Below, piece after piece: positions 46,566 to 55,434 of a stretch of 64,000 bases of DNA. Source of the DNA: Nostoc sp. NIES-3756 (GTDB taxonomy: Bacteria > Cyanobacteriota > Cyanobacteriia > Cyanobacteriales > Nostocaceae); assembly GCF_001548375.1 (NCBI RefSeq), contig NZ_AP017295.1, positions 1,054,001 to 1,118,000 on the forward strand. Direction: 5' to 3'. Numbering within the stretch: position 1 is the stretch's first letter; every line of letters begins with the position of its first letter. The notes beneath the pieces are model-generated. The model saw only the letters and a program-made list of their open reading frames with translations. It ran no database searches and was not told the origin of the DNA. The translations under genes and the position numbers were made by a program.

Positions 46566-47072
46566 TCATTTACAACCCAAACTTTCTCGGGTAGCAACAC
46601 CAGTAATTGGATTTACCCCATCTGCTTTTTCGCACAACAAGGAAACTTGATAGCGGTCAATTATTGCGTCTGTAAAATCTGCACCTGTAATGTCAGCATC
46701 ATAAAAGCGACTACGAGTTAAGGTTGCTTCTGTGAAAATGGCATTTTTGAGGTTAGCGTTGTCTAAAGTTGCCCTGTCAACTAAAGCACCTGTTAAATTT
46801 GCCCCCTCCAAATTAGCTTTTAGTAAAACTCCTTTGGTCAGGATAGCGTTAGTTAAATTTGCACCTTGAAACTTTGTGCCACGCATTTCTGCCGCCACAA
46901 AAGTCACCCCTACTAAATCAGCATTAGCAAAGTCACGATTTTCAAGATTCATATTACTGTAGTTAATTGTATTGATTTGGCCAAAGGCTGGACGAGGATT
47001 AATAATTATCCAAAACCAAGCCAGAATCAGCATCAAAATTAAACTAAATAATCGTGTTAAAATCTTATTCAT
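46566..47072 (-). CDS. Pentapeptide-repeat protein with N-terminal membrane anchor
   Basis: A 168-residue protein. An N-terminal hydrophobic segment ([24 protein letters not shown]) acts as signal peptide or anchor, followed by about 18 A(D/N)LXX pentapeptides ([43 protein letters not shown]) that form a right-handed beta-helix, and a Cys-containing tail ([23 protein letters not shown]). Lumenal or periplasmic pentapeptide proteins are abundant in Nostocales. Function unknown. Confidence 0.85.
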   Translation of the reverse strand: MNKILTRLFSLILMLILAWFWIIINPRPAFGQINTINYSNMNLENRDFANADLVGVTFVAAEMRGTKFQGANLTNAILTKGVLLKANLEGANLTGALVDRATLDNANLKNAIFTEATLTRSRFYDADITGADFTDAIIDRYQVSLLCEKADGVNPITGVATRESLGCK

Positions 47073-47121
47073 ACCTTCACAATATATCTTAAAAAGAAAA
47101 AGTCAATAGTCTCAAGTAATA

Positions 47122-47170
47122 ACTAATGACTAATGACTATTGACTATTGACTATTGACTATTGACTAAAT
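47122..47170. repeat. STRR heptamer array (ACTATTG type)
   Basis: Seven consecutive heptamers (ACTAATG x2, ACTATTG x4, ACTAAAT) end 2 bp before the stop codon of the LCP gene. Similar units occur at 32319-32357, 39497-39597 and 55331-55393. Confidence 0.88.
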
Positions 47171-47172
47171 AA

Positions 47173-48687
47173 CTATTTCCAATCTTTCCCAATGCGAATT
47201 GTCAGATCAGATTCTAAATCACCAATAGATTTAGTTTCTACTAAGCCCAATCCTAAAACCTTTTGTAATTCAAATGCTGCGGCACGGTTGCCTTTTTGAA
47301 CTATGATTTGGGTTTGGCGTTGGGTATCTGGCCAATCTGGGGCAGTGTAAATATTTTTAAAGCCTTTTTGTTGCAAGTAAGCAATAACTTTTTGAGTTAG
47401 CTGAGGTTGATTGGAAGCATTTTGAATAGCAATTTTTAGTTGAGAAACGGGTCGGGAATCTTGTTTGAGTCCAGGCACGTCTACGCCAACATAATTGTTT
47501 AATAGATTTTGCTGTCCGGTGAGATTCAGCCAATAGCTATTAGGATCTTTACTAAATTTGCTGAATGTACCGGGTAGCATGGTCATTTGGAATTTATCCC
47601 GTTCTACATTCACGGAAAAATTCACCAACGCCATCATTTCTTCTATTTTCAAATTTGTATCAAAATATTTCCGCATCAAGCGGGTTAATTGGGGCAATCT
47701 GGGTAATACAGTCGGACTATTTAGCCTTTGCAGCAATGCGGCTACAAGTGCTTGTTGTCGCTGTACTCTTGATAAATCCCCTAATCCTTCTTCGCGGTAA
47801 CGGGCAAATAGTTCTGCCTGTTCACCATTAAGAGTTTGCCATCCAGCAACTAGGCTAATTGTAGAGCCACTGTTGGGGTCTTGATAAGCCATTGCTCTGG
47901 GTACAAACACCTCTACTCCACCTAATTGATCAACTAATTGCCTTAAACCACTGGTGGAAATACGAATATAGCGATCAATTCGAGCATTATTTAAGGTACG
48001 GCTGACTACCCTGGCAGCCAATACTGGCCCGCCTTGGGCGTTAGCTTCAGATACCTTAGTTAAGCCCTGTTCGGGGATGGCAATCATTGTATCTCTGGGA
48101 ATGGAAAGCACCCGCATAGTTTTATCGCTGGGGTCTAGCCTAGCCATTAACATGGTGTCGCTTTTGCCAGAGAAACTTTCTGGTGAACCGTCCACAGCAC
48201 CATTAACCGGCTCAATTCCCATAATGAGAATATTCATCGGCTTAGATAGCTGGTACTGGGAAATTTTGCTCCATAATTCCCCAGGCAATGGCATTTTCTG
48301 CTCATCTTGCCCACCAGTTACCCCTAATTCTTCGTCGGTGCGGTCTAGATTACTCCAAAGAGGAGTCCATAGCGCTAATGTGGATACTAACAGCCCAGAT
48401 AGGATGATTCCTAAAACAACTGTCAAAATCCACAAGAGCCAACGAGGCATGGTTAAACCCAAGCGCTCGTACAATTGATGAGGTATTCCGCCGACAGACT
48501 CAACAACATTACGAGAAACGGTAGCTGAGTGTTGTTGAGATTCTGCCTCTATCTCGTCTGCTGATACTGGTTGAGGCATTCCCTGATTTTCTACCAGTTG
48601 TATTTGTGAAGGCCCCACCTCTAAATTGAGATCCGGTATTTGTTGAGGTGTGACCTGATTTTCCGACCATTGAACCTGTTTAATCAC
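47173..48687 (-). CDS. LytR-CpsA-Psr (LCP) family protein with LytR C-terminal domain
   Basis: About 504 residues from the GTG at 48687, supported by GGGGAG 6 nt upstream; the frame is open to 48741. A 90-residue cytosolic part precedes one membrane helix (LLWILTVVLGIILSGLLVSTLALW). The LCP catalytic domain has KSDTMLMARLDPSDKTMRVLSIPRDTMIAIP with conserved Asp and Arg residues. The C-terminal LytR_C-like domain contains LKIAIQNASNQPQLTQKVIAYLQQKGF. LCP enzymes attach polymers to peptidoglycan from lipid carriers. The neighbouring GDP-mannose gene supports a wall-polysaccharide role. Confidence 0.9.
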   Translation of the reverse strand: MIKQVQWSENQVTPQQIPDLNLEVGPSQIQLVENQGMPQPVSADEIEAESQQHSATVSRNVVESVGGIPHQLYERLGLTMPRWLLWILTVVLGIILSGLLVSTLALWTPLWSNLDRTDEELGVTGGQDEQKMPLPGELWSKISQYQLSKPMNILIMGIEPVNGAVDGSPESFSGKSDTMLMARLDPSDKTMRVLSIPRDTMIAIPEQGLTKVSEANAQGGPVLAARVVSRTLNNARIDRYIRISTSGLRQLVDQLGGVEVFVPRAMAYQDPNSGSTISLVAGWQTLNGEQAELFARYREEGLGDLSRVQRQQALVAALLQRLNSPTVLPRLPQLTRLMRKYFDTNLKIEEMMALVNFSVNVERDKFQMTMLPGTFSKFSKDPNSYWLNLTGQQNLLNNYVGVDVPGLKQDSRPVSQLKIAIQNASNQPQLTQKVIAYLQQKGFKNIYTAPDWPDTQRQTQIIVQKGNRAAAFELQKVLGLGLVETKSIGDLESDLTIRIGKDWK

Positions 48688-48803
48688 AATTATCTCCCCA
48701 CTCAAACCACTCCCTAGAAGTATGTTAATCCAAGCTACCAATCTTGCCAGTGTAAGACCGCACTGTACACTTGAAATGTTCTACCGTTGGTGTGTATGAC
48801 AAG

Positions 48804-49868
48804 ATGAGTAGTCCATTGTTCCCAGTAATCCTGGCTGGTGGTAAAGGAGAACGTTTTTGGCCCCTCAGCCGCCAAGACCGACCGAAACAATTTTTAAGTC
48901 TTGATGGTAGCTCTAGAAGCTTATTGCAATCAACCGCCGATAGACTGGTTAGACTAGCCGGCGGATGGAATGAATTATGGGTAATCACCTCTAGTCAACT
49001 AGGACTAGGGGTGCAACAACAACTACCCGAATTACCATCGCAAAATTTATTAATTGAACCCCAAGGTAGAGACACGGCTGCGGCCGTTGCTTGGGCCAGT
49101 TTGGAGATTCAAAAGCGTTACGGTGATGACGCAATTATAGGCTTTTTTCCTTCTGATCACTGGATAGCAGATCAAGAGGCGTTTAAAAACACCTTAGATG
49201 CTGCAACCCAGTTAGCGGCAAGCACAGAAGCGATTGTCACTTTAGGAATTAAGCCTGCTTTTCCCTCAACTGGCTACGGCTACATTGAACAAGGTCAAAA
49301 AATTGGTAGCTTTAATGATTTGCCAGCCTATCACGTCAACCGCTTTACTGAAAAGCCCAACCGCGAAACGGCAGAAACTTTTTTATCTACGGGGCAATTT
49401 AGCTGGAATAGCGGTATGTTTGTTTTCCGTGCGGGAGTCGTCCTCAAGGAACTACATACCCATGCACCTGAAATCATCGAACCTTTAGAAAAACTGGGTG
49501 TTGAGGTCTATCCCCAGTTACCTAAAAAAAGTATAGACTACGCACTCATGGAAAAGACTAATCTAGTATATGTCTTGCCAGCAGAATTTGGGTGGGATGA
49601 TCTAGGCGATTGGAATGCCATTGAGCGTTTGTTAAAAAAAGCAGATATACCTAATGTAGAACTAGCTACTCATGTCGGTCTGGATACTCAAGGAGCAATT
49701 CTTTACGCTTCTAATCCAGATGATGTAATTGTTACTATTGGTTTAGAGGATGTGGTAATTGTGCGCGATCGCAATGTCACTCTCATTGTTAACAAAGAAC
49801 GCACCCAAGAAATCAAGCAAGTCCTCAAAACCATCCAAAGCGATCCCCGCTTTAACGAGCTGCTTTAA
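48804..49868 (+). CDS. Mannose-1-phosphate guanylyltransferase
   Basis: A 354-residue nucleotidyltransferase that makes GDP-mannose. The start MSSPLFPVILAGGKGERFWPLSR at 48804 is chosen over the ATG at 48771 because the family begins there. Signature motifs are the pyrophosphorylase loop LAGGKGERFWPLSRQDRPKQFL, IEPQGRDTAAAVAWAS and FTEKPNRETAETFL. It lacks the C-terminal isomerase domain of bifunctional ManC, matching the short form. It is divergent from the LCP gene. Confidence 0.93.
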   Translation: MSSPLFPVILAGGKGERFWPLSRQDRPKQFLSLDGSSRSLLQSTADRLVRLAGGWNELWVITSSQLGLGVQQQLPELPSQNLLIEPQGRDTAAAVAWASLEIQKRYGDDAIIGFFPSDHWIADQEAFKNTLDAATQLAASTEAIVTLGIKPAFPSTGYGYIEQGQKIGSFNDLPAYHVNRFTEKPNRETAETFLSTGQFSWNSGMFVFRAGVVLKELHTHAPEIIEPLEKLGVEVYPQLPKKSIDYALMEKTNLVYVLPAEFGWDDLGDWNAIERLLKKADIPNVELATHVGLDTQGAILYASNPDDVIVTIGLEDVVIVRDRNVTLIVNKERTQEIKQVLKTIQSDPRFNELL

Positions 49869-50054
49869 CAGTTATCAGTTATCAGTTGACAGTTAACAGA
49901 TAAGTGGTAAAAGTTAGAACCCTTGGCAGAGGCGGAAATGCGGGGTTTTTAGTAAAAATATCATGGAAGGGATGAGGGAGTAACCCACCCCCTAACCCCT
50001 CCCAGGAGGGGAACAGGAAGATGAGGGTGTGAGAGAAAATTTACAGTTTTTCTC

Positions 50055-50112
50055 CCCCTACTCCCCTATCTCCCCCCACTTCCCAATCTCCTCCACTCCC
50101 CACTCCCCAACA
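50055..50112. repeat. C-rich STRR abutting a start codon
   Basis: Heptamer-like units (CCCCACT, TCCCCTA, CCCACTT) form a low-complexity tract that ends 3 bp before the ATG at 50113. The same 244-bp gap also has a caGTTATCA-type array at 49869-49898 and a GC-rich repeat (accccctaacccctcccaggagggg) at 49985-50020. Confidence 0.7.
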
Positions 50113-51756
50113 ATGTTCCTCACCCAAACTGTCCCCCGTCAACGCGAAATTCTTGAAGTCTTCCTCCGCAATGGCTGGGATTATATGCGGCGGTTGCTTA
50201 CAGGCGGTAAAGCTGATGAACCCCAACTACCCACGCCGGCGGTTTTGAAAAATATTTTGATAGATTTGGGGCCGGTTTATGTGAAACTCGGTCAATTAAT
50301 GTCCACCCGTCCAGACTTGCTGAGTGGGTCTTATATTGAAGAACTTTCTACCCTACAAGACGAAGTTCCCCCCGTTCCTTGGACAGAAATTGAAATCGTC
50401 CTGCGTCAACAACTCAAACGCCCTCTAGAGGAGACTTTCACTAAAGTTAATCCTGTACCAGTGGCGGCGGGATCAATAGCCCAAATCCATCGTGCTACAT
50501 TAATAGATGGTCGAGAAGTAGCAATTAAGATCCAAAGACCGGGGATCGATGTAACGATCGCTCAAGATACAGCTTTGATTCTAGGGATTGCTGATTTGGT
50601 AGCGCGTACCGAATTTGGGCAAAATTATGAAATTAAATCCACTGCGGAAGAATTTACTAAAGCTTTAGAAGCAGAGTTGGATTTTACACGAGAAGCTACG
50701 CATACAGACCAATTGCGACGGAATTTATCCCGTAGTCGTTGGTATGATCCTACACAGCTTGTAGTGGCTGAGATTTACTGGCATTTGACTACAGAGAAAT
50801 TGCTGGTGATGGAATGGTTGGATGGTGTACCGATACTGTCAGCCAGCTTAAACAACAATAATGGTAAAGACCCAACAGAGGTACGTAAAGCAATCACCAC
50901 GCTGTTATTTAGGGCTTTCTTTCAACAGTTATATGTTGATGGCTTCTTCCATGCTGATCCCCATCCAGGAAATATCTTTTATCTCAATGATGGTCGTGTT
51001 GCCCTGTTAGATTGTGGCATGGTAGGGAGACTTGATCCCCGGACTCAGCAAATATTGACAGAGATGTTGTTGGCGATCGTAGATTTAGATGCGGGGAGAT
51101 GCGCCCAATTAACTCTACAACTGGCAGATTCCGCCCAACCAGTCATTTTATCAAGGTTAGAGAGTGATTATGACCGGATGCTACGGAAGTATTACAACGT
51201 CAGTTTGACGGAGATGAATTTTAGTCAAATCTTTTATGAAATTTTACAAGTTGCCCGAAATAATAAAATTCGCTTACCCAGCAATATGGGTTTATATGCC
51301 AAAACGATCGCAAATCTGGAAGGGGTAGCACAGACATTTAATCCAGAGGTAAATTTATTTGAAGAAATTCAGCCATTAATTACTGACTTGTTTAGACGGC
51401 AGTTGTTAGGCGATAATCCAGTGCGATCGCTCTTAAGAACAGCGTTAGATTTAAAAAGTCTCTCTTTACAATCTCCAAGGCAAATCGAACTGCTGCTAGA
51501 TCGAGTGACATCGGAAACCTTAAGGTGGAACTTCACCTTACACGGTTTAGATGGCGTGCGGCGAACAATGGACGATGCAGCTAACCGCCTGTCTTTTAGT
51601 ATTTTGGTGGGTTCGATGATTATGGGGGCGGCGATTATTTCTAATAACGCCCATACAAGCCAGTTGTCGCTGTTGAGTAATTTACTGTTTGCGGCGGCGA
51701 GTTTGTTGGGATTGTGGCTGATTATTAGTATATTGCGATCGGGTCGTTTAAAGTGA
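50113..51756 (+). CDS. ABC1/UbiB family atypical kinase
   Basis: A 547-residue protein. The KxGQ motif is YVKLGQLMSTRPDLL, the Ala-rich loop is VAAGSIAQIHRA, the Lys is in EVAIKIQRPG, the catalytic loop is DGFFHADPHPGNIF and the DFG equivalent is LDCGMVGRL. Two C-terminal hydrophobic segments end at ILRSG. In cyanobacteria and plastids ABC1K proteins act in prenylquinone metabolism and thylakoid or plastoglobule biology. The frame is open from 50029, but those codons translate STRR sequence, and the family N terminus starts near MFLTQTV. Confidence 0.92.
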   Translation: MFLTQTVPRQREILEVFLRNGWDYMRRLLTGGKADEPQLPTPAVLKNILIDLGPVYVKLGQLMSTRPDLLSGSYIEELSTLQDEVPPVPWTEIEIVLRQQLKRPLEETFTKVNPVPVAAGSIAQIHRATLIDGREVAIKIQRPGIDVTIAQDTALILGIADLVARTEFGQNYEIKSTAEEFTKALEAELDFTREATHTDQLRRNLSRSRWYDPTQLVVAEIYWHLTTEKLLVMEWLDGVPILSASLNNNNGKDPTEVRKAITTLLFRAFFQQLYVDGFFHADPHPGNIFYLNDGRVALLDCGMVGRLDPRTQQILTEMLLAIVDLDAGRCAQLTLQLADSAQPVILSRLESDYDRMLRKYYNVSLTEMNFSQIFYEILQVARNNKIRLPSNMGLYAKTIANLEGVAQTFNPEVNLFEEIQPLITDLFRRQLLGDNPVRSLLRTALDLKSLSLQSPRQIELLLDRVTSETLRWNFTLHGLDGVRRTMDDAANRLSFSILVGSMIMGAAIISNNAHTSQLSLLSNLLFAAASLLGLWLIISILRSGRLK

Positions 51757-51864
51757 TTTTCTTAACGCAGAGGAGCGCAGAGGTTAGCGCGGAGGAACGC
51801 GGAGTAAGAGGTTACGAAAACATTTACTATTATTTTCTGCTGCCTCCTAGTTTATTTAAGGTAT
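51757..51864. repeat. Dispersed 'acgcagagg' repeat
   Basis: The block at 51765-51801 (acgcagaggagcgcagagg, then gcgcggaggaacgcggag) is the same family as the repeat at 32573-32614. Confidence 0.7.
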
Positions 51865-52845
51865 ATGTCAATTATTACTGTTGAAAATCTAAGTAAGTCT
51901 TATCCAGTGGCGGTAAAGGAACCTGGGATTGCTGGTACAATTACTCACTTTTTTCGCCGCACCTACCGTTCAATTCAAGCGGTTCAGGATGTATCTTTTG
52001 AAATCGCTCCTGGGGAAGTAGTGGGCTTTCTGGGGCCGAATGGTGCTGGTAAAACTACCACACTGAAAATGTTGACGGGTTTAATTCATCCTACTAGTGG
52101 TGTGGTTAAAGTAGCTGGTTATGTGCCTTTTTTACGTCAAGAACCATTTTTGCAAAAAATCACTTTGGTAATGGGGCAAAAACAGCAGCTTCTTTGGGAC
52201 TTACCAGCCTTAGATTCTTTAAAAATTAACGCGGCTGTCTACAATATCTCCGATAAAGAGTTTCATCGCCGGATAGGGGAGTTAACAGAGATGTTGTCCT
52301 TGGAGGGTAAGCTTACCCAACCAGTGCGGAAACTGTCTTTAGGTGAACGAATGAAGGCGGAACTTTTAGCCGCACTTTTACACCGTCCCCATGTGTTGTT
52401 TTTGGATGAACCAACTCTAGGATTAGATGTGAACGCTCAAGTCGCCGTGCGTGATTTTTTACGTGAGTACAATCAACGTTATCAAGCAACAGTGTTATTG
52501 ACTAGTCATTATATGGCTGATATCACAGCTTTGTGTGAAAGGGTGTTGTTAATTCACCAAGGAAAACTGATGTACGATGGTAGTTTAGATGGACTACTAG
52601 AACGTTTTGCGCCCTATCGAGAAGTGCGTGTAGAGTTAGCCCACCCTTTACCTTTAGAAAAACTTCAATTGTACGGTGATGTGCAACTTCTGGAAGGACG
52701 AGCGGTATGTTTTATGGTGCAACAAGAGGTTTTGACACGCACAGTATCTAAGATATTAACTGATTTAGAAGTTATAGATTTAACTGTGACTGAGCCGCCT
52801 GTGGAAGAAGTAATAGGACGAGTTTTTCAGGCGGGAGTCGTTTAA
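51865..52845 (+). CDS. ABC transporter ATP-binding protein (ABC-2/Nat type)
   Basis: A 326-residue ATPase. Walker A GPNGAGKTTT, Q-loop region GQKQQLLWDLP, signature LSLGERMKAELLAALL and Walker B LFLDEPTLGLD with the H-loop SHYMAD. The C-terminal extension of about 80 residues is typical of exporters of the DrrA/NatA type. The next gene encodes its permease 28 bp downstream. Substrate unknown. Confidence 0.92.
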   Translation: MSIITVENLSKSYPVAVKEPGIAGTITHFFRRTYRSIQAVQDVSFEIAPGEVVGFLGPNGAGKTTTLKMLTGLIHPTSGVVKVAGYVPFLRQEPFLQKITLVMGQKQQLLWDLPALDSLKINAAVYNISDKEFHRRIGELTEMLSLEGKLTQPVRKLSLGERMKAELLAALLHRPHVLFLDEPTLGLDVNAQVAVRDFLREYNQRYQATVLLTSHYMADITALCERVLLIHQGKLMYDGSLDGLLERFAPYREVRVELAHPLPLEKLQLYGDVQLLEGRAVCFMVQQEVLTRTVSKILTDLEVIDLTVTEPPVEEVIGRVFQAGVV

Positions 52846-52873
52846 ATAATTCAAGATTCAAAATTAAGAATGA

Positions 52874-53662
52874 ATGAAAAGGGTAATTAGAAAAGCGTTG
52901 ACTTTACTGACAGTTTACTACGCCTATATGGTTGAGTATCGAGCAGAACTAATTTTATGGGTTTTGTCTGGTTCTTTACCAATTATTCTGATGGGTGTGT
53001 GGATAAAGGCGGCACAAGGTGGAAGATTTGGTTTATCACCTGTGGATTTTGCCCGTTACTTTCTGACGGTTTTTATTGTCAGGCAAATTTCTGTGGTTTG
53101 GGTAATTTGGGAGTTTGAAAGGGAAGTTGTAGAAGGTAAGTTATCCCCTAAATTATTACAACCATTAGACCCAGTATGGCATCATGTGGCATCCCATCTT
53201 TCGGAAAGGGTGGCGCGAGTACCTTTTGCACTGTTACTAATAGGATTATTTTTTCTGCTGTACCCCCAAGCTTTATGGATGCCGAGTTTTAGCCAATTAT
53301 TTCTATTTACTATAGCTGTAGCGTTGGCTTTTGTTTTGCGCTTTGTTATTCAGTATACATTTGCCATGTTCGCCTTTTGGACGGAAAGGGCTAATGCTTT
53401 AGAAAACTTCTGGTTTTTGTTTTACTTGTTTTTATCAGGGTTGATTGCTCCTTTAGATGTATTTCCGCCAGAAGTAAAGGCGATCGTTTTATTTACACCG
53501 TTTCCATATTTGATTGATTTTCCTACTAGTTTATTGGTAGGAATACCTGTTGATATTGGACGGGGATTTCTAGCACTATTGGGGTGGATATTAATATTTT
53601 GGGTTGCAAATCGTGTGTTGTGGCGTGCGGGTTTGAAAAGATATTCGGGAATGGGAGCTTAG
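52874..53662 (+). CDS. ABC-2 type permease (DUF990-like)
   Basis: A 262-residue membrane protein with six predicted helices (YYAYMVEYRAELILWVLSGSLP, LLIGLFFLLYPQ, FTIAVALAFVLRFVIQYTFAMFAFW, IGRGFLALLGWILIFWVANRVLW). It matches the ABC-2 family subgroup usually encoded as two different permeases beside the ATPase. Here only one follows, and the downstream gene is on the opposite strand. It is probably paired with the ATPase at 51865. Confidence 0.88.
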   Translation: MKRVIRKALTLLTVYYAYMVEYRAELILWVLSGSLPIILMGVWIKAAQGGRFGLSPVDFARYFLTVFIVRQISVVWVIWEFEREVVEGKLSPKLLQPLDPVWHHVASHLSERVARVPFALLLIGLFFLLYPQALWMPSFSQLFLFTIAVALAFVLRFVIQYTFAMFAFWTERANALENFWFLFYLFLSGLIAPLDVFPPEVKAIVLFTPFPYLIDFPTSLLVGIPVDIGRGFLALLGWILIFWVANRVLWRAGLKRYSGMGA

Positions 53663-53675
53663 ATAATTTTCCTTA

Positions 53676-55343
53676 CTATTTGCTTGAGATTGTTCTAAAT
53701 TTTTCTACAGAACCTAAAGAATAATCTTCTAATTTAAAGTCACCAAAGGGTTTGTTTTCTAATCTATCTCGTAAAGCCTCGTCTATAATTACAGCCTTTG
53801 ACTGCCTTTTTACCCCTATAATAATTACACTGCTTTGATATACAGTTACATCTCGATTGTTTTGACAGTCAACAGCTTGAAATTGTCCTAAGTTCAATAA
53901 TCGATAACTTTTAACGCTTGGTGTACTTTGAAATATACTTTTTACTAAGTTTTGAATTTGTTGCGATCGCTCATAAGCTCGTTGTTGGGCAACGGCTAGG
54001 CTACCTTCACAAACAGCAGTGCCTACAGAGATAATTTCCTCTGGATTTTCCATTATTTCCTGTATGCCTTCTTGCTCTAAACGTAATTTCAAAACATCAA
54101 GACTAATTACTCTATCATTATTTTTAATTTGAAAATTACTGCCAGAAAGCCATTTATATTCCATTGATAAAACAGCTATATTAAATTTAGCAAAACGTCC
54201 TTGATTATCTTTACCTGCTTCATAGGAAAAGTAAGCAATCTTGCCTTTTCTTTGAGGTGATTGGCTTGGTGGTGGTAACAAGGTAAATCTGGGATAGCCT
54301 ATCCAGAAGCCAACTAAACTTAATAACCCTACTGAAACTAAAAGGGCTGCACAAAATGCCATCAAAGGAACTTTTTTGAGGTTTTTAGTAGAGGATTGTA
54401 GGAGTATTTGATGTTTTAGCTGAGTGTGTTGTTCGGTTTTAGGTAATTCTGGAACACTAACTTGCTGCTCAATATCTCGTAGACGCTGTAAAATTCCCTT
54501 AGCGTTTGTAGGACGATTTTTTAATTCTGGTGCTATTAACCAATCAATTAAATTTAATAACGACGCTGAAATTTGTTTGGTATGGTTACGCCAATGCAAT
54601 GAGTTTTGGCGAACATCATACATATCTAAGGGATATTGTCCTGTGAGTAAAAAAACAAAAGTACGTCCCAAACTAAAAAAATCAGATTTTGGTACAACTT
54701 CTCCGTTCGTCTGTTCTGGAGCGCTGTAACCAGATAATAAGGTTGGTGTAGTGGTTCCATGACAATAAATTCTAACTGCACCAAAGTTGATCAAAACTAC
54801 CTTGCCGTCAGGTTGGAGCAGGATATTGGATGGTTTAATATCTAAGTGCAAGTACAGTTTGCTATGTACTAAATCTAAAACCTCTGCTAACTGTATTAAC
54901 CAAGTGATAGCTTGTGTTTGGGAAATCGGTTGATAGTGTCGCTGTTGTAGCCAATCTTCTAAGTTCGTTCCAGTGATTTTCTCTGTGACGATGCAGTGCA
55001 GAATTGTTCCGTTTCTGGTTTGATGTTGGAAGTAGCTATCGACTTTAGGAATACCCGAATGATTTAGCTGTCCTAAGACTACTGCTTCTTGGCGAAATAG
55101 TTCTACTGCTTGAGGATCGCTAGCGTAATTAGCTTTGAGGACTTTGAGTATTTTGGCTGTATTTTGTTCGTAGGCTTCATAAATTGCGGCAATGCCTGTT
55201 GTATCATTTAGCAATTGCTTTACCCGATAGCGTCCTAGCAATTCCAATGGGGAACCACAACTTTGACAAAATCGGTTTTCTTTGTTACCGGGATGGTTAG
55301 GCTTGGGGCAAACTGGATTTATACAAAAAGAGTCATTAGTCAT
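53676..55343 (-). CDS. Zinc-ribbon Ser/Thr kinase-like membrane protein, possibly inactive
   Basis: A 555-residue protein. An N-terminal Cys motif (Cys7, 12, 26, 29) is followed by a kinase fold at 38-290. The HxD motif is HLDIKPSN (Asp168, Lys170, Asn173), APE is at 208-210 and Lys67 may be the VAIK lysine. The DFG motif reads N186-F-G and the Gly-rich loop (LLNDTTGIAAIYEA) lacks GxGxxG, so activity is doubtful. A membrane helix lies at about 325-350. The C-terminal domain (FNIAVLSMEYKW ... VIIIGVKRQ) is OmpA/periplasmic-like. Start-codon context is made of STRR repeats. Confidence 0.85.
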   Translation of the reverse strand: MTNDSFCINPVCPKPNHPGNKENRFCQSCGSPLELLGRYRVKQLLNDTTGIAAIYEAYEQNTAKILKVLKANYASDPQAVELFRQEAVVLGQLNHSGIPKVDSYFQHQTRNGTILHCIVTEKITGTNLEDWLQQRHYQPISQTQAITWLIQLAEVLDLVHSKLYLHLDIKPSNILLQPDGKVVLINFGAVRIYCHGTTTPTLLSGYSAPEQTNGEVVPKSDFFSLGRTFVFLLTGQYPLDMYDVRQNSLHWRNHTKQISASLLNLIDWLIAPELKNRPTNAKGILQRLRDIEQQVSVPELPKTEQHTQLKHQILLQSSTKNLKKVPLMAFCAALLVSVGLLSLVGFWIGYPRFTLLPPPSQSPQRKGKIAYFSYEAGKDNQGRFAKFNIAVLSMEYKWLSGSNFQIKNNDRVISLDVLKLRLEQEGIQEIMENPEEIISVGTAVCEGSLAVAQQRAYERSQQIQNLVKSIFQSTPSVKSYRLLNLGQFQAVDCQNNRDVTVYQSSVIIIGVKRQSKAVIIDEALRDRLENKPFGDFKLEDYSLGSVEKFRTISSK

Positions 55344-55393
55344 TAGTCGTTAGTCATTAGTCAACAGTCAACAGTCAACAGTCAACGGTCAAC
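55331..55393. repeat. STRR heptamer array overlapping a start codon
   Basis: Nine heptamers in line (AGTCATT x2, AGTCGTT, AGTCATT, AGTCAAC x4, GGTCAAC). The kinase-like gene starts inside it: the minus-strand ATG is at 55341-55343, so the first four codons (MTND) are repeat-derived. Confidence 0.88.
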
Positions 55394-55434
55394 ATTTCAA
55401 GATATTGTCCTCTACACCCCTGCTTATCTATCTA

